From NCBI GenBank assembly GCA_022478985.1, contig JAKSZP010015883.1, forward strand, positions 120,634-184,633: 64,000 nucleotides of DNA, in the 5' to 3' direction. The stretch's first letter is position 1. Every line of letters begins with the position of its first letter. Source of the stretch: Massospora cicadina (Eukaryota > Entomophthoromycota > Entomophthoromycetes > Entomophthorales > Entomophthoraceae). A program made the position numbers and the translations under genes. Below are positions 34,145-45,306 of this stretch, in pieces. The notes under the pieces are model-generated. The model was not told the origin of the DNA. It saw only the letters and a list, made by a program, of their open reading frames with translations, and ran no database searches.

Positions 34145-35587
34145 ATGTCTGGGAGCAGTTGGGCAAGCAAGGCAAGAGGAGCAGGCGGAAGGCCCGCAGC
34201 CTCTAACATTCGAAAACGCCCTGGAGAATCTGACGGAATAGAAAAAAAATCTAAAAAAACCGGCGGTCACAATTTCCCCAGAGATACTTACATGGCAAGC
34301 ACGATGCAACCAGTACATCAACACGCCACATTCCCAGCCACTTTTGTCGGTGGAATTTGGAGTCCATGTGTATCTGGACATCCAAAAAATGGCCCTATGG
34401 GAAAAATTTTGTGAAGATGTACACAAAATTTTCCCAACTGCGGTGTACGTTGCACCTCACTCCATGTTGTGCGGTTGGCTGGACCTAGGTTTTGAAAGCA
34501 AAATAGCAGCAGACGAGGCTGCAGCGGTGTGCGTAGTGGTTGACCTCCCCAAAGGGCAACAGGTCATCGAAACTAAATGCACCAGATGGACAAAATCAAA
34601 CCAAATTTTCCTCACGTTTGACTTTTTGCCTACTACGGTAAAACGTGACATTTTGGAGCAACACCTGAAAGATGGTCTCACCATATACAGCGAAATACAA
34701 TCTTTTGAAATGCAACGTTTCACGCTGATGCCACACCTGTGCACTGGCAAAGCCATCGCAGTTCTGACCCCAACTGAGGAGATTGCGAAGGGCCTAACCC
34801 TAATCCTGCACTCCACCTTTATTGACATTGCAGGGCACACCACCCACCCATTCCGGGTAACTGTGGACAGCGCGCCCCCATTTGCACCTGCTGTGATGCG
34901 TTCAGCCATAAGGCACACATGTGCCCCATCAAAGAGGGTGTTACATTCCAAGAGCACCTCTCAGCGGCCATGGCCAGCGGAGAGGCACACTATGAACCAA
35001 CTGCAAGCACCAAGGAGGCTTTCCCGTGGGGAACACAAGGCTGCTACCTATTGGTAAAGCCCATCTCCCCGCAGGAGCGGAAGAAGGCCAAGCAGGCCCA
35101 TAGGACCGTGGCCAAGGAAGCGGCCAAGGTCACCACCACCATCCCACACTCACAACGCCAGGAGGACATGGAGACCTTCGCGGTGGAAGCAACTTGGGAA
35201 TCCATCACCCAATCAGATTGGGAGGCCCATGCTGAATGGGCCACTCAATCTGAGGATCCAATGGGAAATTTGATCTCACCCAATCGCTGCACCCAAGCCC
35301 CGGTCAAAACTGACTTGGGACCTATCCCAACCAAAAAAAATTTTTTTGCCCCATTCGACGGTGCACCAAACTTATCCGCACCACAAAAAATTCGTCCGAC
35401 GTCGGGAAAACAAAAAGCGAAGGCCAAAGCCAATGCGACTCTTTCCACAAAAATTAACAAAAACCCCAATAGTGTTGCTGCTAATACCCGCGCTGCTGTG
35501 AAAGCCCGTGGGGACCTGGAAGAGGCTGGTGGGCCAGGGGCCCTCCCCCTCACACCTAAGGTGCGATGGGGGAAACCTTCACTCTAG
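34145..35587 (+). pseudogene. LINE-A2 ORF1
   Basis: The ATG at 34145 opens the same basic N-terminus as A1, without the TGA. An extra A in the run near 34240 shifts the frame, and the true frame is found at 34344-34850: EFGVHVYLDIQ, GWLDLGFESKIAADEAAAV, FLTFDFLPT, EQHLKDGLTIYSEI. A base lost near 34880 breaks the first half of the knuckle. The frame 34919-35587 (222 codons) carries CPIKEGVTF, the Lys/Ala-rich region, the acidic DMETFAVEATWE stretch and a Gly/Pro-rich end. It overlaps ORF2 by 19 bases. Confidence 0.8.
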
Positions 35588-38500
35588 GGACGCTGAATAT
35601 CGCTGGACTCAAGGCCTCCCCGTCCCAGGCTAGGAAACTGAGTTTTTTACAAAACAATTTACCCATGGATATCCTGGACATCCAGGAAACCCACTATCCA
35701 CGAGGTTCCAAGGAAGCTTGGAAAACAATGCTCCTACCATCCCTATCCTTTTGGTCAAAGCACTGTGGGGTGCTAATTCAGAAAAACAATTTTTTTCAAA
35801 TTTATATCTTCAGAAACATTCCTAAATGACTGAGTGCTCGTTGTCACCTTCTCATGGGCTGATGTTGCACACACAATTGTCAACATTTACACCCCAAACG
35901 GTGCACAAGAGCGTCAGGAATTTTTCTCATTGGTCAAATCCCTCCCATTACCCCCCAATTCTTTCCTAATTGGTGACATGAACTGTTGGCTAACCTCACC
36001 AACGGACCGGTGGCCGCCCTCACCCCATGCCCCTTAGGGTCACGTAGAACTACGCGTTCTAAAAGCCACCCTTGGGTTAATGGATGTGCTGCTGCGACAT
36101 GCCCCACTGCTTGAAAACATGACACGTCCCCACATCCACAACGGCCAATTAAGGTCCATGACCCGCATCAACCTTATTCTAGTGCCGGCGAAATTCCAAC
36201 CCCACATCTCCCACTTCAAAATAATGAAAATGGAATTCTCCGACCACTGACTGGTCTCGATAACATACCACTTACCTGTCACAGTTGCAAAGGCCCCACA
36301 TTGGTGCAAAATCCGCTCCCCAGAGCTCGCGTCGCCAGGATTTTCCATGTGGGTGGAAGAGGCAACTTTGGCAAAGTCATTTGTTGCACCGTTTTGCGTG
36401 GACCCCATTTCCACATGGGCAACTTTCAAAGAAGACACCATCCACCACTATCACCATCTCTCATCCAGACGCTCACGAGCCACATCAGTGGTTATATCGC
36501 ATGCGCTGGCAGAATTGACCCACTTGGAGTCCAACATTCCAGCCTCAGGATATAGCCCTGCATGGGGCCAGAAGTGGGCGGAGGCAGCAGCCCACCTCAA
36601 TGCACTTGAAAGGCAACACAAACATCGGGTTTGTGTCCAATACAGGGCCACACGCATCACTAAAGGTGACAAGTGCACCGCATACTTCTTCAAAAATTTT
36701 TTTGCACCATGCCAGAGCGTGGCCTGCACACAGGTGCGAAGATCGGATAATTCTATTGTGGACACACTGGCCCGAAGTGGCAATTAATTGCAAAGATATT
36801 ACTACAAGTTATACCGAGCCAAACCAATTCAGCCGGCCGAAATGGCGGAATTTCTTGACAGAGCTCATATCCACACCATTTTCCGATACCTGGAAATAAT
36901 GAATTTAATTACTCTGAACGAATTATGGACTACCATTCGCGGTGCGCAAACTGAAGTGCCCAGGCCCAGATGGCATTCCATATGAGTTCTACAAAAAATA
37001 TTTTAAATATATATCCCCATCCATCTAGTACTAAAAAAAATATATATCCCCATTGCTGCTAGCCTCACTCAACCAAAGCCTGTTGGAAATGCGCCTCCTA
37101 CCAGGAGGACATGAGGCCTTTACAGTCACACTCTTCAAGAAAGGGGATAGGCTAGACTTAGCCAACTGGCGCCCCATTTCTCTAACAAACACAGACACCA
37201 AAATTTTAACAAAAATCATGGCTAACTGTTTAGGGACTGTAGCATCTGCCACCATCTCTCCAGAACAACTCAGTTTCATCCCCAGAAGGTCAATTTGGGA
37301 TAACGTGCACTCTGTGGCTAATGTGTGTCAGTCCACAGCCTCCGGGGCACTTGTATTCTTGGACCAACAAAATGCCTATGATAGAGTAAACTGGGGATAT
37401 CTTAGGGCCTGCCTCCAACAATTCCGCCTACCTCTCCGCTTCATTAACTGGGTGATGCTGCTCACGGAATCTGCAACAATGGCAGTGCGCGGCCCAGGTT
37501 TCCTAATGGAAGTAGTCTGTCCTCAAAGGGGCCTGCGACAAGGGGACCCCCTCAGCCCACTCTTATACAACTTCAGCCTTGACCCACTACTGCGAAATGT
37601 GAATGCCCAACTCACTGGGGTCCATGTGCCAGGCCAAACCCCAGTCAAGATGATGGCATTTGCAGATAATTGCGTGGTGGGGGTGTCTAATAACAAAGAT
37701 GCACGCGCGCTTGAAGCCCTCATCCAGGAATATTCCCGGGTAAGCAACGCGGCACTGAACGCCTCCAAAGCCGAAATCATCCTCCTTGGTCAGTTTCAGA
37801 ACTGCTGGGCCCCAGCAAGTAGTTCCCAACCCGGCCCATCTGCTCGCCCACGTCCACGCCTTACTAACTCAAAATACACCGCTCCACTGGTGCTACCCTT
37901 TGTGCCACGACCTACCATAGGACCGGTACGCCATCTGGGCGTGTGGTTGGAGGCAGGTGTATACGCGTCAGCAGTAATGGAGTGCCATATACTGGACAAC
38001 GTGACGAAGCGAATCGCCTCTCTCAGAGCCCACCCTACTACCCTCACTGGCAGGGTTGTTCTTGCCAACTCTATGCTCCTATCCAAAGTCTGGTTTGGAG
38101 CCCACGCCATCCCCTTCTCCCCAAGCTTCTTCAAATCCCTGTATGCTTTTCTACAAGGTTGGCTTTGGTCAGGCCGCCCTCCACCAGTACGGCTAGAGGT
38201 CATGTTTGGCCCTCATCATCAAGGTGGCATGGGCCTACTTGACTTCAAAGCCCATGCCGCCAAGATCCTGGGCACCTGGATTGCAGCCGTCACTGCTCCT
38301 ACACTCCCATCCCAACACTGGTCTTGCGTGGCCCGCTCCAACTTCTCCTGAGCCTTGGGCCTCAACAATCCATCAAACCCCCACTCCCTGATGAAATACC
38401 TCGCATCACACACATCGGCCACAGGTCCTCACGGGACCAAAACCCACTACAAACGAATCCTACTCTCCATGCGAAGCGCAAAGTGGAGAATTTGTATTAG

Positions 38501-39226
38501 TGGACATACAACCTGAAGAGGCCGCCCCTCTCCTCAGTTCACACAAGAGGTACAGGGGCTACCCATCCATGATGGCGTGATCCCCATTCGACCCCAAGTC
38601 CTATCCAGGGTGGACTACCTGGACATGATGGACATCCCTTATTCCACTGAGACCCAAAAGACTATCTGGAAATACGCACACCATCCTCTGTTGCAGCCTC
38701 AAGTCCGCTCCCATGTGTGGCGCTGCCTGAGGCGGGTGTATCGTACAGCTGAGCGCTCTAATGCTTTATACTCATCCTGTGTCGTGTGTGGCCAGTATGG
38801 AACGCTGTTTCACCGCCTGGAGAAGTGCCCCACCTCTAAAGTAATATGGCGCGAAGTCCAACGTCTGCTAGGCCAGGATCAAACACATCCCTTCAGTCTG
38901 TCAAGAGATATGTTTGCTTCATCAATGGCCTCCCCCTCCCACCCTCCCTTCGTGCTCTGGTGGTTGCAATCGCCATGTGGACTATCCACACGATTGTCTT
39001 GGATGCCATCACCGGATCCATACCCACCCTCCCTGAAGCTGTCCACAGATTCCGGTCTCATTTGGTGGATCACTTTCAAGCGTGGATGTTTGGATATCTC
39101 CCACCACGTCGCTGACAGCTGGTCTCCTCCTGGTTCCCAGTCTGGTTCATCAAATCAGACCCCTTCCTCCACACGTGCTCAATAGTGGCTACACCCCCTA
39201 CACACGTTCCCTTCCCCTTCTCATAA
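35569..39226 (+). pseudogene. LINE-A2 ORF2: endonuclease, RT, zinc C-terminus
   Basis: Endonuclease motifs match A1 (TLNIAGL, DIQETH, IGDMNCW, FSDH) and share its TGA directly after SDH (36248-36250). The RT is one open frame, 37053-38351 (432 codons), with NWRPISLTNTDTK, RRSIWDNV, LDQQNAYDRVNW and GLRQGDPLSPLLYN. The catalytic FADD has become FADN (Asn codon 37668-37670). The C-terminal frame 38577-39185 keeps CVVCGQYGTLFHRLEKC. A stop at 38349 and shifts near 35780, 36700 and 37010 also occur. It is inactive. Confidence 0.9.
37021..37037 (+). mobile_element. 17-bp micro-insertion in LINE-A2 ORF2
   Basis: CCATCTAGTACTAAAAA is flanked by perfect copies of AAATATATATCCCCAT (37005-37020 and 37038-37053). 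A1 has the single-copy empty site near 7065. It has the same 3' end as 10562-10582. Confidence 0.78.
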
Positions 39227-39318
39227 GTGGCGTTCCTGCTGGCAACAAGAGATGGCATCGCTTCTCTGGGGTGCCTCCCCTGGTACTAAGTTTTGTCTCG
39301 TCTGAGTCATATTCGGAA

Positions 39319-39357
39319 GTGTCCGTCCCATGGTCAGCCTTCCCCACAATAAATTTA
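39319..39357 (+). other. Shared 3' tail module, LINE-A2 copy
   Basis: GTGTCCGTCCCATGGTCAGC followed by CTTCCCCACAATAAATTTA, directly before the target duplication. Confidence 0.75.
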
Positions 39358-39373
39358 AATAAAATGCCATGTA

Positions 39374-40850
39374 GCTTCCATTAACATATGAAGCAGTTAA
39401 TTCCAAGTTACCAAATGTAAAATGACCCCAGAGATCAATAAAACAAAATAAGATGTTCAATTTGAATTGCAAAATACATTGACTCAAATTGCTTATCTGA
39501 TTTTTGAAATGATCTTGGCAACTATTTTAAAGCCAGAATTTAACCTATAATACCATAGTTCTTTACCTAAAGGATAGAAGCTGCGAAACCTAAAGAAGTT
39601 GTCATCCTCTATGCCTCTCCCATCCCTGGGTTGCCCCATAAAATCTTGAAGTTGCCCCCTTGCAGCCATTTGGTTATATAAGGCCTTTAGATAAGCTTTT
39701 GAATTATCATTTCCCTCAAATGAAACTTAGAATTCACTTTTTGGAGTTGTTAATAAAGATGAGTGGATAGCTTAGCTGGGTGGTTCCTGCTCCACTCTGG
39801 ATCAGGTTTTGATCAAAGCATGATAAACCCAGAACAAGATAAAAAACTTGGTGCGGAATATTTGTCCCAAGCTAACCCACCTTGTTTAATTTTTATAATT
39901 CTTAATAAAGCTGTGCTCCTGACATTCTATTCTCCAGTGGGTTCTGATGCATCCAGACTAAAGTTAGTCTTCTTCTAATCAGCGCTTATTATGACAATAA
40001 GTTGGCAACATATGGGTGCAGATGAGGGCTATTTAAAGTGATAAAAAATAAAAGTCTAATAAGTAATAGAAGTTAATATCTACTTGATTCAAAAAGAATT
40101 TTGTGGTTGGTTTTTAATTACACCAGGGTCACAAAGGTCAAAAACATTAGGAATGAGCAGAAAGGATTGGAACCCCCAGTTGGATGTAGTGAGGATAAAA
40201 CCAAGATGTAAAATGAGTAAACCAACCAAAAACACAGTGTTGAGAAGCATAATGACTTTCATAAGCAGCCAACGCACCCAGTTAACGCTCAGAGAAATTG
40301 TACAGGATTAAAAATGCATACAAGTATAATAGAAAGGTTAATCAACATTTTGTGAGGTGATTTCTGTAACTCCTTTGTTCCCTGATAGGTAATAGAGAAC
40401 CAGAACCAAACACCCAAGAATTCAACTACCAAAATGAAAGGAAACAAAACCCTGTGAATGGTGCCAATGCCTAGATGGATAATCATTATATTAAATCTAT
40501 GAAAAAGCCACGTAGCCCAAGAAGTCCACAGCATAGTGGAACTCTAAGAAGGAGTTTATTATTAAGTGGGATTTGGGGTCTATCCTGGTGGAGCTTCTAT
40601 TTCAATTTGCCTATACTTGACCAATAGAAGAATATAATCTACATATAGTACTGAAAGCATATGATGGCCTATTATGTTTGATACCTACTTGATGAGGTCT
40701 GAAGCAAAGCCAACCCAAAGGGTAATCTGATAAGATTTTTATAAATTTCTAAAATACAAGACTTGACCAACAAATAAGTTATAATGAAAAAAATATTATA
40801 AGGGTGATTGGTAGGAAGAAGAAATGACCATTTTATCATATGACTTGTAA
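39374..40850 (+). other. Non-repeat interval, mostly without recognisable genes
   Basis: This is one of the few stretches not assigned to an element. From 39374 to 40080 it is AT-rich and has no convincing ORF; a weak tRNA-like fragment at 39765-39815 was considered and set aside. The remainder holds a membrane-protein-like relic on the minus strand. It ends at the TGACT duplication of G5. Confidence 0.5.
40089..40740 (-). pseudogene. Degenerate multi-pass membrane protein
   Basis: Two minus-strand pieces in different frames, 40289-40534 and 40089-40277, are strongly hydrophobic. Pieces include FPFILVVEFLGVWFWFSI, then a basic loop and LINLSIILVCIFNPV, then WVRWLLMKVIMLLNTVFLVG and LLILHLGFILTT. 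Further up, MLSVLYVDYILLLVKYRQIE and another helix end in stops. The alternation of helices and short charged loops suggests a receptor- or transporter-like protein, possibly of the 7-helix kind. A frameshift or short intron near 40285 would join the two pieces. No diagnostic motif is present. It may be the only host-derived gene remnant here. Confidence 0.35.
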
Positions 40851-41215
40851 GGTTTAATTAAAGGGCAAGAAGCCAAGTGGTGCCTTATACCTCTTTTTAG
40901 GTAGAAAAAACAATTTTATCTTGATAAATCTCATATTTGCGCACACTCCAATCCCAATTCCTAGTACTTAGTATGTTGACAAGTTAAGTTCCTGCTTAGA
41001 AAAATTAATCAATTGTTACAAAAAGTCAGAAGTAACCCATATGAGTCCTCCAATATCAACATCCATTTTCTCAAAAGTCATATACATATAAATTCTGATG
41101 CTTTATGACGCTCAAAATATGATAATGTGATTACACTAAGGAATGTTAATAATTCTGACCCAAAATCACCCTCCCTTCCATTATTTTCTTGAGTTCCCTT
41201 ATCTTTTTATTTTTA

Positions 41216-41809
41216 GTCAATTCAATTTATTTGAGGTACGCCGACCAGGGGATGGACAATACTGAACACAACACTCAAAATGAAAAAACAAAACTACTAA
41301 CCAGGTGGGAAGCAGAAAATGCTAACCCACAATGGCAGAGGGTGAGGAGGGGTCGGGGGGTTGGTTTTCAGAAAGACCCACCTCAATCAAGGGATGTTGG
41401 TTACAGTACAAAATCAGAGAAGAGAGCCAGGGCGTTGGGGCATCCGCATAGTGGGGGTTGAGGTCAGCGTAGTAGGAGTTTTCCTCTTCCGCATCAAGAT
41501 AATGATGGGAAAGTGTTTCAACAAAAGCTGTGAGGAGAACTTCAGCTTCTTTGCGGGCTTCAGGAAGTTGGGTGAAAAGGGAGATACTGTGGTGGGTGAT
41601 TTTGGCTGAGGGGTTGAATGAAGCAATCATTGAGACATACATAACAGCAACTTCAGCATCATCAAATAGTTTTGAGATGTCACTGCAGGGAGATTCAGGG
41701 AAGTCGGGGGGAAGAAGAGGGTGGGCAGGCCATGCTGGAGCTGAGCCACTGACTGGGCCACCGCGGTGCGTAGTTTTGGGCAATGAGGAGAGGCCACCGC
41801 AGTAAGGCT
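41216..41809 (-). mobile_element. HL4a, 5'-truncated half-LINE inside the tail of HL4b
   Basis: A 594-bp copy with a perfect 13-bp duplication CTTTTTATTTTTA at 41203-41215 and 41810-41822. That duplicated site is the A-rich end of HL4b. Its own 3' end reads ATTGTCCATCCCCTGGTCGG then CGTACCTCAAATAAATTG. Confidence 0.88.
41322..41783 (-). pseudogene. HL4a C-terminal domain, open but truncated
   Basis: A 153-codon open frame without its N-terminal half. It matches the C-terminal domain of HL3 (ends PPDPSSPSAIVG against PPNPPSPSTMEG; shared PHYADAPTPWLSSL against PHAADAPTPLLSSL). Helical segments such as LPEARKEAEVLLTAFVETLSHHYL can be seen. An open frame of this length in a truncated insertion suggests a fairly recent event. 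Function unknown; it is specific to HL elements and absent from LINE ORF1. Confidence 0.6.
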
Positions 41810-41903
41810 CTTTTTATTTTTATTTAACTGAGGCAAGCTGACCAGGGGGCTGGACATTACTGATGCTCAAACAAGCTAAAAGTTAAAAAAAACAAAGTCA
41901 AAA

Positions 41904-41922
41904 TGGGACCAAACAGTACTAA
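41904..41922 (+). mobile_element. Probable micro-insertion in the HL4b 3' region
   Basis: TGGGACCAAACAGTACTAA is close to the 10562 insert. It is flanked by similar A-rich copies, AAAAAACAAAGTCAAAA (41887-41903) and AAAAATAAAGTTAAAA (41923-41938). The flanks are low-complexity, so this case is weaker. Confidence 0.45.
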
Positions 41923-42019
41923 AAAAATAAAGTTAAAACAAGATAAATGGATCCAATTGAACTGATGCGAAATTAGAATAGAATACACCAACCAAGTCAG
42001 AAGTGGAAACCGCTATCCA

Positions 42020-43674
42020 TCCATGGCGGTGGGTGAAGAGGGATCAGGAGGCTCTTCTTCCTCATCTGTTAATGACATGTAGTGGCACAAAGCTGATAGC
42101 TATGGTGTGGCCACATCTTGGAAATGGGGGTCAAGATAACAAAGAGGTGCTTGCAGCTCAATGTATGTGATGAGGATGGTGGAAATATAGTCTTAAAGTG
42201 CTTTTTCAGCCTCAAGGCGTACTTTAGACAGGGTGGCGATGGTTTCAAGGTTATTGCAGGTAATGCGGGTTTTTGGGATGAACTTTGCAACCACTGCATC
42301 ATTTGAACAGCTGAATTTGCCGCCTGATAGTATCAGAGATGGTCTTTTTTCTGTTTTGAAAGCATGGTACTAGGTAGGCTAGGAGGTGTCAGGCCTGTAG
42401 CCAGTATTGCAACTGATTTTGCAACGGCTTTAGGGGTTGGGCAACATTTGGGGGAGGCAACTGCCTCTTCAGCTAGTTGGTGGTCACTTTTAAATGGAAA
42501 GCATCAGGGCGAGGCATATAATGGCGCTTTGAAAATTGGGCCGCATAATCAGTATTGAGGTACATTTTTAATGGAGGAATTCCATCCCATTCAAATTCAA
42601 GGATAAGCTCACCTAATTCATCAACCTCAACCAATTTAATCCCATGGATTTTGGTTGAAAATTTGATTGGGTTATTTGCATATGGATCATCTGTTGCATT
42701 TGGCTAGGAGAATGGTTTAGAACTTACTTTAGTCCATTCAGGCTCTTGATTGGTTGGTTCAGGAGAAGATGTTCATTGAGGTAATTTTTTTTGTGATTCA
42801 ATGGCTGCTGTGGCTACCACTTTTGGGGGTAATATAGTGCCCCATTTAAAAAAACTTATTGGATCAGCTATGGGTTCATCAAGCTTAGAGTCGATTGTGG
42901 ATGCTATGACTTATGAGATGGAGGGACAGCGCCATTTTGAATGGTCCAGTTCGAAACAGATAGGGCAAATGATGCGCTCTCCATCCACTAGATCCCAAAA
43001 AGGATGGTCTGGGGCCGAGGAGGTAATGGTGAAAAGGGGGACTGAGAGGGCTATTTCTGGTGATACTAGACAAATAGTTGCAAAGGTGTGGGGCCTGTGA
43101 GGCAAGTGGCTCCATTGGGAACCATGAATTGTACTATGGGATTGGAACCAAATTCTGATAATCCAGAAATAATTTCTTTAACTAAAATTTCAGGTGGCCG
43201 GTGGGTAGGGAGGCCTGAAAACTGAACCAAAAGTGGTATCAGTGGGAAACCAGGTACAAGTAGTTGGGAGGAGTGCCCTGGAACACCAGGGGATGGTAGC
43301 TGCTACTGCAGCATCAGCTTCACTTGAGAAGTCAATATAAAATACCCCTTGAAGAGACAGAAGTTGATGAAGCCTGCATGCTGCATAACATCCTGGGCTA
43401 ATTCAATAATTTCTTTATTGGAATAGGGGAACAACTTGCCATATTAAACCCAAAGGCCAAATTTCATGTTGCTCCAGGGAGCACAAGGGGCAGCGTGGCA
43501 CTGCCTAGGTTTGGTTGAGATGTAATGATAAGTCCTTAGGAAGGACATAGCATGCTGAAGAATTTGGAGGCTAGATAATCCAGCCTGAGCACATTTTAGC
43601 AATGGCTGAAAAACATTAGGAGGTGGTGCACCACTGCCCCATGTGGGGACAGCGGGCGTCAAACACTTCAACAT
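42020..43674 (-). pseudogene. HL4b ORF1-like protein with the best zinc knuckle of the family
   Basis: The start (near 43674) has LKCLTPAVPTWGSGAPPP. The alpha/beta part (KEIIELAQDVMQHAGFINFC, near 43420) and PIVQFMVPNGATCLTGP follow in shifting frames. At about 42926-42967 the frame 42911-43105 shows CPICFELDHSKWRC, a complete CX2CX4HX4C knuckle. The C-terminal domain is decayed. The architecture equals LINE ORF1 up to the knuckle and then diverges. It would be a nucleic-acid-binding protein; stops and shifts make it inactive. Confidence 0.72.
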
Positions 43675-44358
43675 AAGAAAGTTGAATAGGGTGACAATGA
43701 GTGAGCTGTTTTACTAAATTTCTTACTACAATTTGACCAAAAGTGAGTGAATTGAGAGAGAGCTATTTCCTTGAGATCCCTTTCTGGTGGTTTTAAAAAT
43801 TGCTTTTGATCAAGCGCCGGACCTCCTAAGATGGAGCGCGCCTCAATTTAAAAAGATTTTCAGAGAATTTAAGGAGACTTAATTTGGAGAGTAGCCAATC
43901 ATACTATACATCATCACTTCCCCCAACCTCATTTCTTATGCCAAACCATGAACTGACCCTCTCCTACCAAGTGTGAGCCCATGAACCTGCATCCCAAGAA
44001 GATGCCAATCTAAGAGCTTCAGGACCCAATACCAGCACCGCCAACTAAAATAATCCCTTCCCTATAATAAAGTCATTGCCCTTACTTGTGATGGTACTAT
44101 CATGTATTGTTATCTTGGTTTTGCTTTGTTTAATAAAAACATTTCCTCCTCTGAAATTTTTAGTTTGCCATCTTTCAAGCATTTTAAGCATCATGGCGCC
44201 CATTAAGGCAATTTTTACGGCACTGCAAATATGGCACACCACTCATTGACTAGAGGGCTTCAGAACTAAACTTATAAATAGTTGCTTGGTTACTATGGTG
44301 GATGATCATAACCTGTCAATTTGCACTAAAGCCAACTTTGGATCGCCAGATCTTTACA

Positions 44359-44740
44359 TAATAGGCCATTAAAATTTGAAAATCTGATGCAGTGCACTGT
44401 GGACCTCCCAACATCCCTTTTTTCTGTCCGCCCTAAACACTTTTCATGCCTTTGTATCTATATTAGTTTGGTCGTCTCCTTGTAAAGTTCATATGGCCAC
44501 CTGATGCTTATCTTTGTTTGTCATGCGTTGGTTGTCACTCACTGCCAGTTATGCCCATGGAGTTGATGACAATGCTTTGCTTCTCTCATAAAAACCTTTA
44601 CTGAAAGCTTTGGGTCTTTGCCTGACAATGAGCTTCTGAACCCCTAATCACAGTTGATCCCCTCCTCACGTCTTCTTTGTCATACTTACCAACTTATCAG
44701 AAAGTCAGAGGGGTATGGGAATTAGTTGCATCACCCCTTA
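44359..44740 (+). other. G5 interior, left part
   Basis: It follows the LTR end (TCTTTACA). No primer site like that of G1/G4 and no ORF above background are visible. It is cut by G4; the decayed duplication is CCTTA (44736-44740) and CCCTA (56112-56116). Confidence 0.6.
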
Positions 44741-45292
44741 AGTTATAATTTTGGGCGGTTTTGTTATGATACAGCATAAGGGTCACACAGGTCAAACCCA
44801 CTGAGCAACGGACAGACAATGTGAGGATTGTTGGTCCTTGTAACAGACTAAAAATATAATAGAATAGGAGCAATTGCCCCGACAACACTTTATTGATAGT
44901 TATAAATACATCAACTCTTCATAGTTCTGCTCTCTCTACTACCAACTAACTAACTCCTTTTTAATTGCCCATCTCACTTATATACCAGCAACCTTGGATG
45001 ATACCACTCTCTTAGCTTAGGCTATTCTATTCTGCCGATTCTCCTTAGTTTCAGCTTGTTTTTCTTCAACTTTCTATTGCCCTAATTTGAGGCGATCTAA
45101 TTTGTATTCATCAGATGTCAACATCACCTTATCACCTTATTTGGAGGCGATCCAATAGCAACCCGTTATAACTCAATATCACCTCATCTCAAGGTACTCA
45201 AATAATTGTAACTGATACCATGGTCGGAGGATTCTTCCCAATCCGCCATAGCTATTTCAGGCTTATCATCCAGTCATATCGGAATTTCAACA
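44741..45292 (-). repeat. G4 3' LTR
   Basis: It aligns throughout with 55561-56111; landmarks are CAAACCCACTGAGCAACGGA and CTTAGGCTATTCTATT. Its outer TG/CA end has decayed (AGTTATAAT for TGTTATAAC). Confidence 0.9.
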
Positions 45293-45306
45293 TTACCCCC
45301 TTTGAC
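45293..45306 (-). promoter_or_regulatory. Polypurine tract of G4
   Basis: On the minus strand GTCAAAGGGGGTAA abuts the LTR start TGTTGAAATT. Confidence 0.7.

Larger units (their letters stand above)
34051..39357 (+). mobile_element. LINE-A2, full-length LINE
   Basis: A perfect 16-bp duplication AATAAAATGCCATGTA lies at 34035-34050 and 39358-39373. The 5,307-bp body aligns end to end with LINE-A1. It carries ORF1 and ORF2 with independent and shared defects. A 17-bp micro-insertion with its own duplication lies at 37021. It ends in the shared 3' module. Confidence 0.94.
41823..43770 (-). mobile_element. HL4b, full-length half-LINE in the G5 5' LTR
   Basis: About 1.95 kb on the minus strand with leader, ORF1-like gene and 3' module (AATGTCCAGCCCCCTGGTCA, then GCTTGCCTCAGTTAAATAAA). 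The flanking duplication is CTTGAGWTCCCTT at 41188-41200 and 43770-43782, separated from its tail by HL4a. Confidence 0.83.
40856..44358 (+). repeat. G5 5' LTR, interrupted by HL4b and HL4a
   Basis: The segments 40856-41200 and 43771-44358 align with 56467-57413. Shared landmarks are CCCTCCCTTCCATTAT, the AAGCGC...CCTC segment near 43805 and 56870, and the GGGCTTCAG stretch near 44258 and 57308. Host duplication CTTGAGTTCCCTT (41188) / CTTGAGATCCCTT (43770) marks the HL4b insertion. Confidence 0.85.

Noticed and set aside
39757..39815. Possible tRNA gene or second SINE (TAGCTTAGCTGGGTGG followed by GGTTTTGATCAAAGC)
   Set aside because: The A-box-like part is good, but the B-box is poor, no cloverleaf closes, and there is no 3' module or duplication. 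Probably chance or a very old relic.
41322..41783. Stand-alone small gene of 153 codons
   Set aside because: It is the C-terminal end of HL protein in a 5'-truncated copy with a 13-bp duplication; no start of its own is evident.
44359..44740. Region as a conventional host intergenic spacer
   Set aside because: The flanking direct repeats 40856-44358 and 56467-57413 with TGACT duplication and a polypurine tract show it is the interior of G5.
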